DNA of 25,533 nt. Source: a virus. How positions within the stretch are numbered: position 1 is the first letter of the stretch; each line of letters begins with the position of its first letter. The position numbers and the translations under genes are program-made. The notes under the pieces were generated by a model. The model did no database searches, was not told the origin of the DNA, and saw nothing but the letters and a program-made list of their open reading frames with translations. Positions 8,077 to 16,205 of the stretch are shown in pieces. Location of the stretch: positions 1 to 25,533 of IMG/VR virus record IMGVR_UViG_3300025913_000102; one strand, given 5' to 3'.

Positions 8077-8730
8077 GTGCTGCATGTCAGGATCGCCCAC
8101 ATCGCAGACGTGCACTGGAGGGGCCTTTCGCGGCACGATGAGTACCGCGAGGTCTTTTCAGCGTTCGTTGACCAGGTCAAGCAGGCAGGTGCAGACCACA
8201 TCTTCGTGGGAGGCGACATCTTCCACACCAAGACCTCAGGCCTGTCTCCTGAGTACATCGAGCAGCTCAGCTGGTGGGTGACAGCGATGGCCGACGTGGC
8301 CGAGGTCCACCTGACCCTGGGCAACCACGACGGCAACCTCGTCAACCTCTCCCGGCAGGACGCCGTCACGCCCATCGTGGAGGCCCTGCGTAACCCGCGC
8401 GTGCACCTCTACAAGAAGAGTGGGACGTACGAGTTCACGCCGGGCTACTGCTGGTGCATCTTCAGCCTGTTCGACGAGGAAGGCTGGCGTAGCGTGGAGC
8501 CGGTGCCCGGCAAGGTCAACATTGCCTGTTACCACGGCCCGGTCCGCGGGGCCACGACGGAGAGCGACTGGCTGATCGAGGAAGGCCTGACGGTCGACTT
8601 CTTTGAGCGGTTCGATTTCTGCCTGCTGGGAGACATCCACAAGATGCAGTACTTGGGCACTCGCCTCGTGGAGATGGAAGTCGAGGAGTCTGAGCTTCAC
8701 CGCTACCCGGGGGCCGAGGTCGTCAAGTGA
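8077..8730 (+). CDS. 47: Mre11/SbcD/gp47-like nuclease, catalytic part only (217 aa)
   Basis: A calcineurin-like metallophosphoesterase with the Mre11 motifs in order: IADVH (D11, H13), VGGDIFH (D47), LGNHDG (N83, H84), CYHG (H153) and LLGDIHK (H188). Family members continue past this point with a YPGS..QQN.GE strand and a capping domain; here the frame ends 29 residues after H188 and that missing portion is found at the N-terminus of the next gene. The start is uncertain: GTG 8077 (MLHVRIAHIADVHW) is preferred because the fold begins there, but GTG 8029, overlapping the primase stop as GTGA, would add 16 residues. T4 gp47 works with gp46 to resect DNA ends for recombination. Confidence 0.8.
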   Translation: MLHVRIAHIADVHWRGLSRHDEYREVFSAFVDQVKQAGADHIFVGGDIFHTKTSGLSPEYIEQLSWWVTAMADVAEVHLTLGNHDGNLVNLSRQDAVTPIVEALRNPRVHLYKKSGTYEFTPGYCWCIFSLFDEEGWRSVEPVPGKVNIACYHGPVRGATTESDWLIEEGLTVDFFERFDFCLLGDIHKMQYLGTRLVEMEVEESELHRYPGAEVVK

Positions 8731-11342
8731 GCAAGGTCAGGATTCGAACCCACCGGCCGTGGATCGCCTACCCCGGCAGCCCCGTCCAGCAGAACTACGC
8801 CGAAGAGCTTCGTCATGGCTTCCTGCTGTGGGACATCAAGAGCAAGGAGCAGTTCGACGTCAGGTTCTGCGAGCTGCCCAACCCGCGCCCGTTCGTCACC
8901 GTCGATTGGGCCGGCACGGTCGAGGCCACGCTGGAAGCCTCACGCGTTCACCCGATGGGCGCACGCTTCCGGATCCGCAACCGCGACGTCCTCCCCCAGA
9001 AGGAGGTCGCCCAGCTGACGCTCGAGCTGCGCAACGAGATGAAGGCATCCGAGGTCACCTTCAAGAGCGAGAGGAGGGTCAACCGCGACGTCATCTCGGC
9101 AGGTTCGACCACGCTGGTCAAGGCCGACCTGCGCAACCCCGACGTGCTGATGCGACTGCTCCGCGAGTATCACAAGGAAGCGGGCCTGTCGGACGACGAG
9201 TGGTCCACCGTCAAGGATCAGGTGACTGCCTACCTGCAACAGGCCCTCGATGGCGACGATGTGGTCCGAAACACCAAGTGGTCGCTCCGGCACGTGGCCT
9301 GGGACAACACGTTCGCCTACGGCAAGGGCAACGCGATCAACTTTGACCAGGCCGCGGGTGTGGTCGGCATCTTCGGCCCGAACGCCCGCGGCAAGTCGTC
9401 AGTGGTGGGCACCATCCTGTACGGCCTCTTCAACACGACAGACCGTGGCAACGTCAAGAACCTGCACGTCATCAATGTCAGGCACCCGTACTGCTACACC
9501 CGGTCCGTCGTCAACGTCAACGGCACCAACCACTCCATCGAGCGGCAGACCGTCAGGTACGAGACAAAGAAAGGTCAGAACTACGCAGGCACCCAGCTCA
9601 ACGTCTTTCGAATCGCAGAGGACGGCTCTGCCCACGACCTGGCCGGCGAACAGCGCAACGACACCGAGAAGGTGATCCGGCGCCTCATCGGCACGCCCGA
9701 GGACTGCCTGCTGACTTCCGTCGCCGCGCAGGACGACGTGAAGCTGTTCATTAACCAGGGCACTACCAAGCGCAGGAAGGACTTGTCGAGGTTCTTGGAC
9801 CTCGACATCTTCGACAAGATGCACGAGCTGGCCAAGCTCGACGTCAATGCGAACAAGGCCGCCCTGAAGCAGCTGCCCGACCGCGACTGGCAGCGCCTGG
9901 AGGCCTCGCTCCTGGAGGCGCTGGCGGACCACGAGGCTAAGATCCGAGAGTGCGACCGCCAGCTGCACCAGGCAGGCCAGGATCTGGCTGACGTCCAGGC
10001 ACAGCTGGCGGCCTTCAAGGACTTCAAGCCGGTCACTCAGAACCAGGTCGACCAGCAGCGACACTGGGTGGCCGACGAGGAGGTACGCGCCCAAAAGCTG
10101 CGCACTGAGCTCGAGCAGGCCCGCGACCAGATCGCCGACAGGCAGAAGAAGGCGCAGAAGGTCGACTCCGTCCTGGCAGACAACGACCTGGACGCCCTGA
10201 AGAAGAGGTTGGAGTCGCTGCGGACGCTGGAGTCGTCTCTGGAGGCCCTGAAGGCCACCCATGAGAGGGACGCTGCCCTGTTGAAGCAGCAGGAGAAGTC
10301 CCTCAAGATCCTGGACGACGTGCCTTGCGGCGACTCGTACCCGGGCTGCAAGTTCATCAAGGACGCCTTCAAGCAGAAGGACCGCGTCGACCCGCAGCGC
10401 GACAGGGTGCAGCGGGCCCTGGAGAGGGTGCAGAAGGCAGAAGAGTCGCTGGCCGTGCTCAAGGCCGACGACTTGCCGGCTCGTGTCTCCAAGTTGGAAC
10501 AGCTGCGAACGATGAAGGCCACGCTGGCCACTGAGGTCGCACGCCTCGAGGTGACCCGTGATCGCAAGGAGCACGACCTGGTCCTGGCCGACGCACGCCT
10601 GGAAGACGGTCGCCGGCGCCTGTCGGAGCTGGAGGAGGCCCTGCGCAACGAGGAGAACGCAGAGGTCGTCGCCCTCCGCAACAGGCTCGACGGCATGCAG
10701 CGGTCTGCCAAGGCACATGACTCCGAAAGGCTGCGCCTGGCCGCCGAGGTGGGTCGGACGCGGTCCGACCTCGCCAAGATGGAGGTCGACCGGCGCCGCC
10801 GCCTCGACGTCCTCCAGGCGATGAGGGTCCACGAGCTGGTCGTCCAGGCGTACTCTCGCCGCGGCATCCCCAGCCTGATCGTGGCCTCGCAGCTGCCCGC
10901 TATCAACGCGGAGATCGCCCAGATCCTGGCCGGCATCGTCAACTTCACTGTGGAGCTGGAGCAGGACGACGACAGCGACTCGATGGAGGTCTTCATCGAC
11001 TACGGCGACAGTCGCCGCATCATCGAGCTGGCCTCAGGCATGGAGAAGACGATCGCGTCCATCGCCATCCGGGTCGCCCTGATCAACGTCACCTCGCTGC
11101 CCAAGACTGACATGTTCATCATCGATGAGGCCTTTGGCCCCCTCGATCCGACGGGCGTGGAGGCGTGCAACCGGCTGCTGGTCTCCTTGAAGCGGTACTT
11201 CCGCGTCATCGTCGTCATCACCCACGTGGAGGGCATCAAGGACGTCGCGGACCACGTCATCGAGGTCGGCCGCGTCGAGAGCGATGCCCGGGTGTTGTAC
11301 GATGATACGTGGCCCAAAGACCGTACCTCCGCGACAGGCTGA
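8727..11342 (+). CDS. 46: Rad50/SbcC/gp46-like ATPase fused to the C-terminal part of Mre11 (871 aa)
   Basis: The N-terminal 190 residues are not Rad50: WIAYPGSPVQQNYAEELRHG then FLLWDI are the last strands of an Mre11 nuclease domain, followed by its capping region. The ATPase begins near residue 185: Walker A GPNARGKSS (K223), long coiled coils about 370-530 and 545-700, a central hook with Cys534 and Cys541 (CX6C), signature LASGMEK at 768-774, and Walker B MFIIDEAFGPLD (D800, E801). GTG 8727 overlaps the previous stop as GTGA. The product would act as the ATP-driven clamp of a Mre11-Rad50 end-processing complex. A frame joined to the upstream gene would give about 1,088 residues. Confidence 0.85.
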   Translation: MSKVRIRTHRPWIAYPGSPVQQNYAEELRHGFLLWDIKSKEQFDVRFCELPNPRPFVTVDWAGTVEATLEASRVHPMGARFRIRNRDVLPQKEVAQLTLELRNEMKASEVTFKSERRVNRDVISAGSTTLVKADLRNPDVLMRLLREYHKEAGLSDDEWSTVKDQVTAYLQQALDGDDVVRNTKWSLRHVAWDNTFAYGKGNAINFDQAAGVVGIFGPNARGKSSVVGTILYGLFNTTDRGNVKNLHVINVRHPYCYTRSVVNVNGTNHSIERQTVRYETKKGQNYAGTQLNVFRIAEDGSAHDLAGEQRNDTEKVIRRLIGTPEDCLLTSVAAQDDVKLFINQGTTKRRKDLSRFLDLDIFDKMHELAKLDVNANKAALKQLPDRDWQRLEASLLEALADHEAKIRECDRQLHQAGQDLADVQAQLAAFKDFKPVTQNQVDQQRHWVADEEVRAQKLRTELEQARDQIADRQKKAQKVDSVLADNDLDALKKRLESLRTLESSLEALKATHERDAALLKQQEKSLKILDDVPCGDSYPGCKFIKDAFKQKDRVDPQRDRVQRALERVQKAEESLAVLKADDLPARVSKLEQLRTMKATLATEVARLEVTRDRKEHDLVLADARLEDGRRRLSELEEALRNEENAEVVALRNRLDGMQRSAKAHDSERLRLAAEVGRTRSDLAKMEVDRRRRLDVLQAMRVHELVVQAYSRRGIPSLIVASQLPAINAEIAQILAGIVNFTVELEQDDDSDSMEVFIDYGDSRRIIELASGMEKTIASIAIRVALINVTSLPKTDMFIIDEAFGPLDPTGVEACNRLLVSLKRYFRVIVVITHVEGIKDVADHVIEVGRVESDARVLYDDTWPKDRTSATG

Positions 11343-11611
11343 TCGAAGACAGGCCTGAGGGCTTCGTCGTCATCGTGCCGGTGGGGGCTGAACCTCCTGT
11401 CCCGCTGGCGTGCCCGGTCTGCTCCCACGTGATCCGCTCACGGGACGATGAGACCGCGTACCGCGACTTGGGCTGCTGCGACAGGTGCCTGAGGCTGTGG
11501 GCCGCGGCCCGGCGCAAGCTGTGGCTTGCCGGTTGGCGTCCCACGGCTGAACAGGTGGCGGCAGCTGAGGCCGACCGCGTGCCCTTGGCGCTCGTCTTTC
11601 AGCCCGACTAG
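11309..11611 (+). CDS. Zinc-ribbon phage protein (100 aa)
   Basis: GTG 11309 lies inside the end of the gp46-like gene (34-base overlap, different frame). Two cysteine pairs, CPVC at 35-38 and CCDRC at 56-60, make a four-Cys zinc ribbon. The phrases RPEGFVVIVPVGAE, DDETAYRD and WLAGWRP resemble a small zinc-binding protein I recall from T4-like marine phages. Its role is unknown; nucleic-acid binding or late transcription is possible from the fold alone. It stands between recombination genes and the packaging module. Confidence 0.7.
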   Translation: MAQRPYLRDRLIEDRPEGFVVIVPVGAEPPVPLACPVCSHVIRSRDDETAYRDLGCCDRCLRLWAAARRKLWLAGWRPTAEQVAAAEADRVPLALVFQPD

Positions 11612-11650
11612 CCGGCGACGCGGCCATAGTTACGGCGGGGAGCCGTGACA

Positions 11651-12031
11651 ATGGCAGACATTGACTTCAACGCACTGGGCCAGGCGATCGACACGACCTG
11701 GGGCCGGTCCTCGACGCCGCAGACGGCGTCGTACTCCGTCAAGCTGAGGATGCTGGGGCCTGACCGTCTTGAGGCCTCGTACGCGGCCGTCGTCAACTTC
11801 GGCACCGAGAGGCAGATGATCGACATGAAGCGTCGCTACGTCGACGAGTCGAAGTCCGTCACCTCGGCCGTCATCAAGGGCGTCAAGGCCAACTACAAGG
11901 AGCTGGCCGGCGAGTCGCTGAAGGCCAAGGAGCTGAGCGCCGTCGACAGCCTGGAGATCATCAACCTCAACGTCCACAACGCCCGGCGCACCGCCTACTA
12001 CCGGCGGAAGACCGTCTTCGAGATCGGCTGA
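11651..12031 (+). CDS. Conserved small protein upstream of terminase (126 aa)
   Basis: ATG 11651 is preferred over GTG 11645 because GGAG at 11639-11642 is eight bases away. The protein has a WGRSSTPQTASYSVKLRM strand, an INFGTE-like turn (VVNFGTERQMIDMKRRY), and ends NARRTAYYRRKTVFEIG. I recall this type from T4-like marine phages as an uncharacterised protein. It occupies the slot where T4 has the small terminase gp16, but it is beta-rich with no visible DNA-binding helix-turn-helix, so that assignment is not supported by sequence. The stop overlaps the terminase start as TGATG, so the two are probably coupled. Confidence 0.7.
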   Translation: MADIDFNALGQAIDTTWGRSSTPQTASYSVKLRMLGPDRLEASYAAVVNFGTERQMIDMKRRYVDESKSVTSAVIKGVKANYKELAGESLKAKELSAVDSLEIINLNVHNARRTAYYRRKTVFEIG

Positions 12032-13680
12032 TGGCGTCTCCGGCCCCCATCAAGCCCAACTCGAGGGCAGAGCTGGTCAAGGAGATCCAGCGCTGCGGCA
12101 CGGACCCGGCGTACTTCATCAAGAACTACTGCAAGATCCAACACCCAAAGCGCGGGACGATCCCCTTCGAGACCTACCCGTTCCAGGACGACTGCCTCCG
12201 CGCCTTCATGCAGCACCGCCTCAACATCGTCCTGAAGTCGCGGCAGCTGGGCCTGTCGACGGTGTGCGCGGCCTACGCGGTGTGGCTGGCCATCTTCTAC
12301 AAGGACAAGAACATCCTGGTCATCGCCACCAAGCTGTCGACGGCCATGAACTTCATCAAGAAGTGCAAGGTGATGCTGCAGAGCCTGCCCCCGTGGCTGC
12401 TGCTGACCAAGTACGAGCCCACCAAGCAGGCCATCAACTTCACTAACGGCTCCCAGATCGTCGCCATCCCGACCTCCGATGATGCCGGCCGGTCGGAGGC
12501 CCTGTCGTTGCTGATCATCGATGAGGCTGCGTTCATCCGCGACTTCGAGGAGATCTGGACGGGCCTGGCCCCCACCTTCTCGACAGGCGGCAATGCCATC
12601 ATCCTGTCGACCCCCAACGGCGTCGGCGGCCAGTACTACCGCCTGTGGGCGCAGGCAGAGGCCGGCCAGAACGACTTCAACACCATTCGCCTTCCCTGGG
12701 ACGTCCACCCGGAACACGACCAAGCCTGGTTCGACAAGGAGACGCGGTCGCTGTCGAAGAGGAAGGTGGCGCAGGAGTACCTGTGCGACTTCATCTCGTC
12801 AGGCGACACCTTCCTGCAGCCCGGCGACCTGGAAGACATGCGGTCGCTGATCACTGACCCGATCGAGAAGGCAGGCCAGGGCGGCCACGTCTGGGTCTGG
12901 GCCCACCCGCAGGTGGCCCACACCTACGTCATCTCGGCTGACGTCTCGCGCGGTGACGCAGCAGACTACTCTGCCTTTCACGTCATCGACGTGGAGGACT
13001 GCGAGGTGGTGGCCGAGTACATGGGCAAGACGCCCCCAGAGAAGCTGGCCGACATGCTGGACGAGTGGGGCAGGAAGTACAACGGCGCCCTGCTGGTGCC
13101 TGAGAACAACACCTTCGGCTACTTCGTCAACACCAAGCTCCGCGATGTGTTGAGCTACAAGCGGCTGTACTACGACAAGAACAAGGGCGATCCGTTCAAC
13201 TACATCCCGACGGACCCCAGCGAGCTGCCCGGCTTCCCGACCAACCAGAAGACGCGCGTCCAGATCCTGACCAAGCTGGAGGAGCTGATCCGCAACAAGT
13301 CGCTGAAGTCGCACTCTCGCCGGCTGTACGACCAGCTGCAGGCCTTCGTCTGGAACGGCAACAAGCCGATGGCTGGCAAGGACAGCCACGACGACCTCAT
13401 CATGAGCCTGGCTATCGGCTGCTGGCTGGTGGAGGGCGGCGAGGGCATCAGTGAGCAGGCCAAGCAGATGGCCTACGCCATGCTGGCAGCGACCGCCGTC
13501 TCCCGGAAGGACATCAATGCCATGCCGGGCAACGTCAACGAGGCCCAGCCCCTGGTCAACCCGAACATCAGGGGGATCAATGCCATGCAAAGCGTCTACC
13601 GCCCCCGCGACCCATCGCAGACAGCACCCCGGAACCCGCTGCAGCGCGATGTCAGCGACTTCAGCTGGCTACTGCGCTGA
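12031..13680 (+). CDS. terL: Terminase large subunit, T4 gp17-like (549 aa)
   Basis: The packaging motor ATPase and nuclease. The ATPase P-loop reads LKSRQLGLST at residues 68-77, with the lysine (K69) at the front of the loop instead of before the final Ser/Thr. Walker B is LLIIDEAAF (D164, E165), and ILSTPNGVGG (191-200) is the coupling motif. The nuclease half contains ISADVSRGDAADYSAFHVID with its metal-binding Asp and DSHDDLIMSLAI near the C-terminus. Length is a little under T4 gp17. It would dock on the portal encoded two genes downstream. ATG 12031 overlaps the preceding stop. Confidence 0.92.
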   Translation: MASPAPIKPNSRAELVKEIQRCGTDPAYFIKNYCKIQHPKRGTIPFETYPFQDDCLRAFMQHRLNIVLKSRQLGLSTVCAAYAVWLAIFYKDKNILVIATKLSTAMNFIKKCKVMLQSLPPWLLLTKYEPTKQAINFTNGSQIVAIPTSDDAGRSEALSLLIIDEAAFIRDFEEIWTGLAPTFSTGGNAIILSTPNGVGGQYYRLWAQAEAGQNDFNTIRLPWDVHPEHDQAWFDKETRSLSKRKVAQEYLCDFISSGDTFLQPGDLEDMRSLITDPIEKAGQGGHVWVWAHPQVAHTYVISADVSRGDAADYSAFHVIDVEDCEVVAEYMGKTPPEKLADMLDEWGRKYNGALLVPENNTFGYFVNTKLRDVLSYKRLYYDKNKGDPFNYIPTDPSELPGFPTNQKTRVQILTKLEELIRNKSLKSHSRRLYDQLQAFVWNGNKPMAGKDSHDDLIMSLAIGCWLVEGGEGISEQAKQMAYAMLAATAVSRKDINAMPGNVNEAQPLVNPNIRGINAMQSVYRPRDPSQTAPRNPLQRDVSDFSWLLR

Positions 13681-13718
13681 CCCGCCTCGCCGAATATCTA
13701 CTCCCATAGAAGGGCTCC

Positions 13719-14033
13719 ATGAAGACACTCAGGATTTCACAGCAGCGGCTGCGCGAGCTCATCAGCGAGGAGATCGAGCGGGCCGTCGTCAACGAGTTCG
13801 TCGACCATTCCAGCATCAGCACGGTGACGACGGCCACCAGCAGGCTGCTGGCGGCGATCGAGCAGTTCAAGGAGAAGGCCCCGCCCGCTGCCATCAACGC
13901 GGTGACCCCGCACCTCAGTGAGCTGGAGAGGGTGCTGGAGAACATGATGACGTCTCCCGGCTCCTACGTGCCGGTGCCCAAGAGGGAGCCCAGGACGGTC
14001 ACCTTGAGCAACCAGAGCTCTGACAAGAAGTGA
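13719..14033 (+). CDS. Small prohead-type protein with targeting-like N-terminus (104 aa)
   Basis: ATG 13719 has AAGGG at 13710-13714. The N-terminus MKTLRISQQRLRELISEE is Lys/Leu/Glu-rich and contains L-R-E and I-S-E, both fitting the L/I-x-E cleavage pattern of T4 prohead protease. The middle is helical (TSRLLAAIEQFKEKAP) and the tail is basic and probably flexible. It lies between terminase and portal. I infer a head-interior or prohead core protein, but no family is recognised. Two later genes share the same kind of opening peptide. Confidence 0.65.
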   Translation: MKTLRISQQRLRELISEEIERAVVNEFVDHSSISTVTTATSRLLAAIEQFKEKAPPAAINAVTPHLSELERVLENMMTSPGSYVPVPKREPRTVTLSNQSSDKK

Positions 14034-14096
14034 TCCCCTGCTGATCGCAGGGTTGTACAGTGAGCGAGGCCCCGACTGACTGGAGGGGCGCACAAG

Positions 14097-16205
14097 ATGG
14101 CAAAGAAGCAGGAACCCAAGAGCCTTTTTCGCAGACTGACGCGGCTGTTCCGCAGTGGCCCAGTCGTCAAGCGCAAGATCCGAGCGCTCGACACCACGAT
14201 CGCGGTGGCCGACAAGACGAAGTCGTCGGGCACCCTGCTCTTCCAGAAGTCGCTGTCGCCCACCTACGCGACCATCACCTCCAACGCCTACAACCTGAGC
14301 GAGCGCTTGATGCGCTACCAGGACTTCCAGGAGATGGAATACACTCCTGAGATCGCGGGAGCGCTCGACATCTACGCTGACGAGGTCTGCGCGCAGGACG
14401 AGAAGGGCCGGATCCTGCACGTCTACTCGGACAATGAGAAGATCCGGGAGCTGCTGGAGGACCTCTTCTACAACGTCCTCAACGTGGAGTTCAACCTCCG
14501 CGGCTGGGCCCGCAACCTCTGCAAGTACGGCGACTTCTTCCTCTACAATGACGTGTCGCCTGAGTACGGCGTGGTTAACGCCTTCCCGATCCCGGTCAAC
14601 GAGATCGAGCGTGAAGAGAACTATGACCGTGACGACCCGTTCGCCGTCCGCTACCGGTGGGTCACCCTGGGTAACAGGACGCTGGAGAACTGGGAGGTCA
14701 CGCACTTCCGCCTGCTGGGCAACGACATGTTCCTGCCCTACGGTTCCTCCATCATCGAGCCGGCCCGGCGCATCTGGCGCCAGCTGATCCTGATCGAGGA
14801 CGCGATGTTGGTCTACCGCGTGGTCAGGGCCCCCGAGCGCCGCGTCTTCTACATCGACGTGGCCAACCTGCCGCCCGCCGACGTGCCCACCTACATCGAG
14901 CAGCAGCGGCAGAACCTTCGCACCGCGCCCGTCGTCGACAGGCAGACGGGGCGGGTCGACCTGCGGTACAACCCGATGTCGGTCGAGGAGGACTACTTCA
15001 TCCCCGTCCGCGGCGGCGAGTCCGGCACCAAGATCGATACCCTGGCGGGCGGCCAGAACACGGCCGCCGTCGAGGACGTGGCCTACATCCAGAAGAAGCT
15101 GTTCGCAGCCCTCAAGATCCCGCGGGCCTACCTGGGCTACGACGAGATGCTGTCGTCGAAGGCCACCTTGGCACAGGAGGACATCCGGTTCTCCCGCACC
15201 ATCAACGTCATCCAGAAGACGATGATGGCAGAGCTCAACAAGTTGGCCATCATCCACCTGTACGCTCACGGCTTCGACAGTGATGACCTGCAGAACTTCA
15301 CCTTGAGGCTCAGCACCCCGTCGACGGTGGCCCAGCAGCAGAAGCTCGAGCTGTGGCGCGCCAAGCTGGAGATCGCGGGCAGCGCCCCCGAGGGCATGCT
15401 CGACAAGCGGTTCCTGCGCAAGGAGGTCCTCGGCCTCAACGAAGAGCAGATCGACGAGATCGACAGCAATCGCCTTAAGGAGCGCAAGATCGACGCCCTG
15501 ATCGAGGCCGCGGGCGCGCCTCCTGGTGAGATGGGCGGCGAGGGCGGCGCGGCCGGCGGCAATGACGACCTCTTCGGCGGCGGAGGCGAAGACTCCGGAG
15601 GCGGCGCGGGCGGGCCCCCCGAAGGCGGCGGGGAGACGCCGCCCCCCGAGAACGCGGGAGAGGAGCCCGAAGAGGACAAGGGCGAGGGCCGCGGCCTGAT
15701 CGTCGGCAGCGACGACCCGCTCGATGAGGAGGACTTCGCCCTCCGGCTGAAGGACATCCAGGACGGCGACGACAGGCCCGTCAAGGCAAAGTCGCAGCTG
15801 GACAGGGCCCTCTACAATCGCGGCCGCCGGAGAACGCACGGTGCCAGCAAGACTCACATGCCGGACTTTGCCAAGATGACGGGCAACGACAATCCTGCCA
15901 TGAAGGACCCGTACGATTCTCGGTGGCTCGATTCCGTGGTCAGTAACCCGTTCTCGGAGGGCAAGCGGGAGCAGCAAGGCTTCGTCCCGCCCGTCCTGTC
16001 GCTCGACCTGAGTCGGTCCCTGAGACAGATGTCGGCCCACTTCGGCACCCTGAAGCAAGGCAGCGTCATCTCTGAAGGCCGGGACGTGCAGGCCGAGATC
16101 GACTATGACCAACCGGGAATCGATTTGATCGAGGAGGGCCGGCCCACGTTGGGTCACACGGGGCCGTACGCTGACGACGGCGTGGACGAGGAAGGTGACG
16201 AGTGA
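14097..16205 (+). CDS. 20: Portal protein, T4 gp20-like, with long C-terminal extension (702 aa)
   Basis: The dodecameric ring through which DNA enters the head. Residues 1-475 match the gp20 type: ITSNAYNLSERLMRYQDFQE, MEYTPEIAGALDIYADEV, a Tyr/Phe-rich NLCKYGDFFLYNDV strand, RAPERRVFYIDVANLPP, and KIPRAYLGYDEMLSSKATLA. A Gly/Glu/Pro linker follows (about 476-545), then a basic patch NRGRRRTHGASKTHMPDFAK and an acidic end. T4 gp20 is about 524 residues, so the extension is around 180. GGAGG at 14082-14086 lies ten bases before ATG. The next gene overlaps at TGATG. Confidence 0.9.
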   Translation: MAKKQEPKSLFRRLTRLFRSGPVVKRKIRALDTTIAVADKTKSSGTLLFQKSLSPTYATITSNAYNLSERLMRYQDFQEMEYTPEIAGALDIYADEVCAQDEKGRILHVYSDNEKIRELLEDLFYNVLNVEFNLRGWARNLCKYGDFFLYNDVSPEYGVVNAFPIPVNEIEREENYDRDDPFAVRYRWVTLGNRTLENWEVTHFRLLGNDMFLPYGSSIIEPARRIWRQLILIEDAMLVYRVVRAPERRVFYIDVANLPPADVPTYIEQQRQNLRTAPVVDRQTGRVDLRYNPMSVEEDYFIPVRGGESGTKIDTLAGGQNTAAVEDVAYIQKKLFAALKIPRAYLGYDEMLSSKATLAQEDIRFSRTINVIQKTMMAELNKLAIIHLYAHGFDSDDLQNFTLRLSTPSTVAQQQKLELWRAKLEIAGSAPEGMLDKRFLRKEVLGLNEEQIDEIDSNRLKERKIDALIEAAGAPPGEMGGEGGAAGGNDDLFGGGGEDSGGGAGGPPEGGGETPPPENAGEEPEEDKGEGRGLIVGSDDPLDEEDFALRLKDIQDGDDRPVKAKSQLDRALYNRGRRRTHGASKTHMPDFAKMTGNDNPAMKDPYDSRWLDSVVSNPFSEGKREQQGFVPPVLSLDLSRSLRQMSAHFGTLKQGSVISEGRDVQAEIDYDQPGIDLIEEGRPTLGHTGPYADDGVDEEGDE

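Noticed and set aside
8738-8752. GGATTCGAACCCACC, which on the minus strand reads like a tRNA T-arm (GGTTCGAATCC) right at the gp47/gp46 junction
   Set aside because: The T-stem pairs poorly, no acceptor or anticodon arm can be built on either side, and the bases code well for the ATPase. It is taken as chance, though its position at the break is curious.
7033-11630. GGCCATAGT repeated at 7033-7041 and 11622-11630, both near gene starts
   Set aside because: Only two copies, at different distances from the start codons (one overlaps the start). Not enough to call an operator or promoter.
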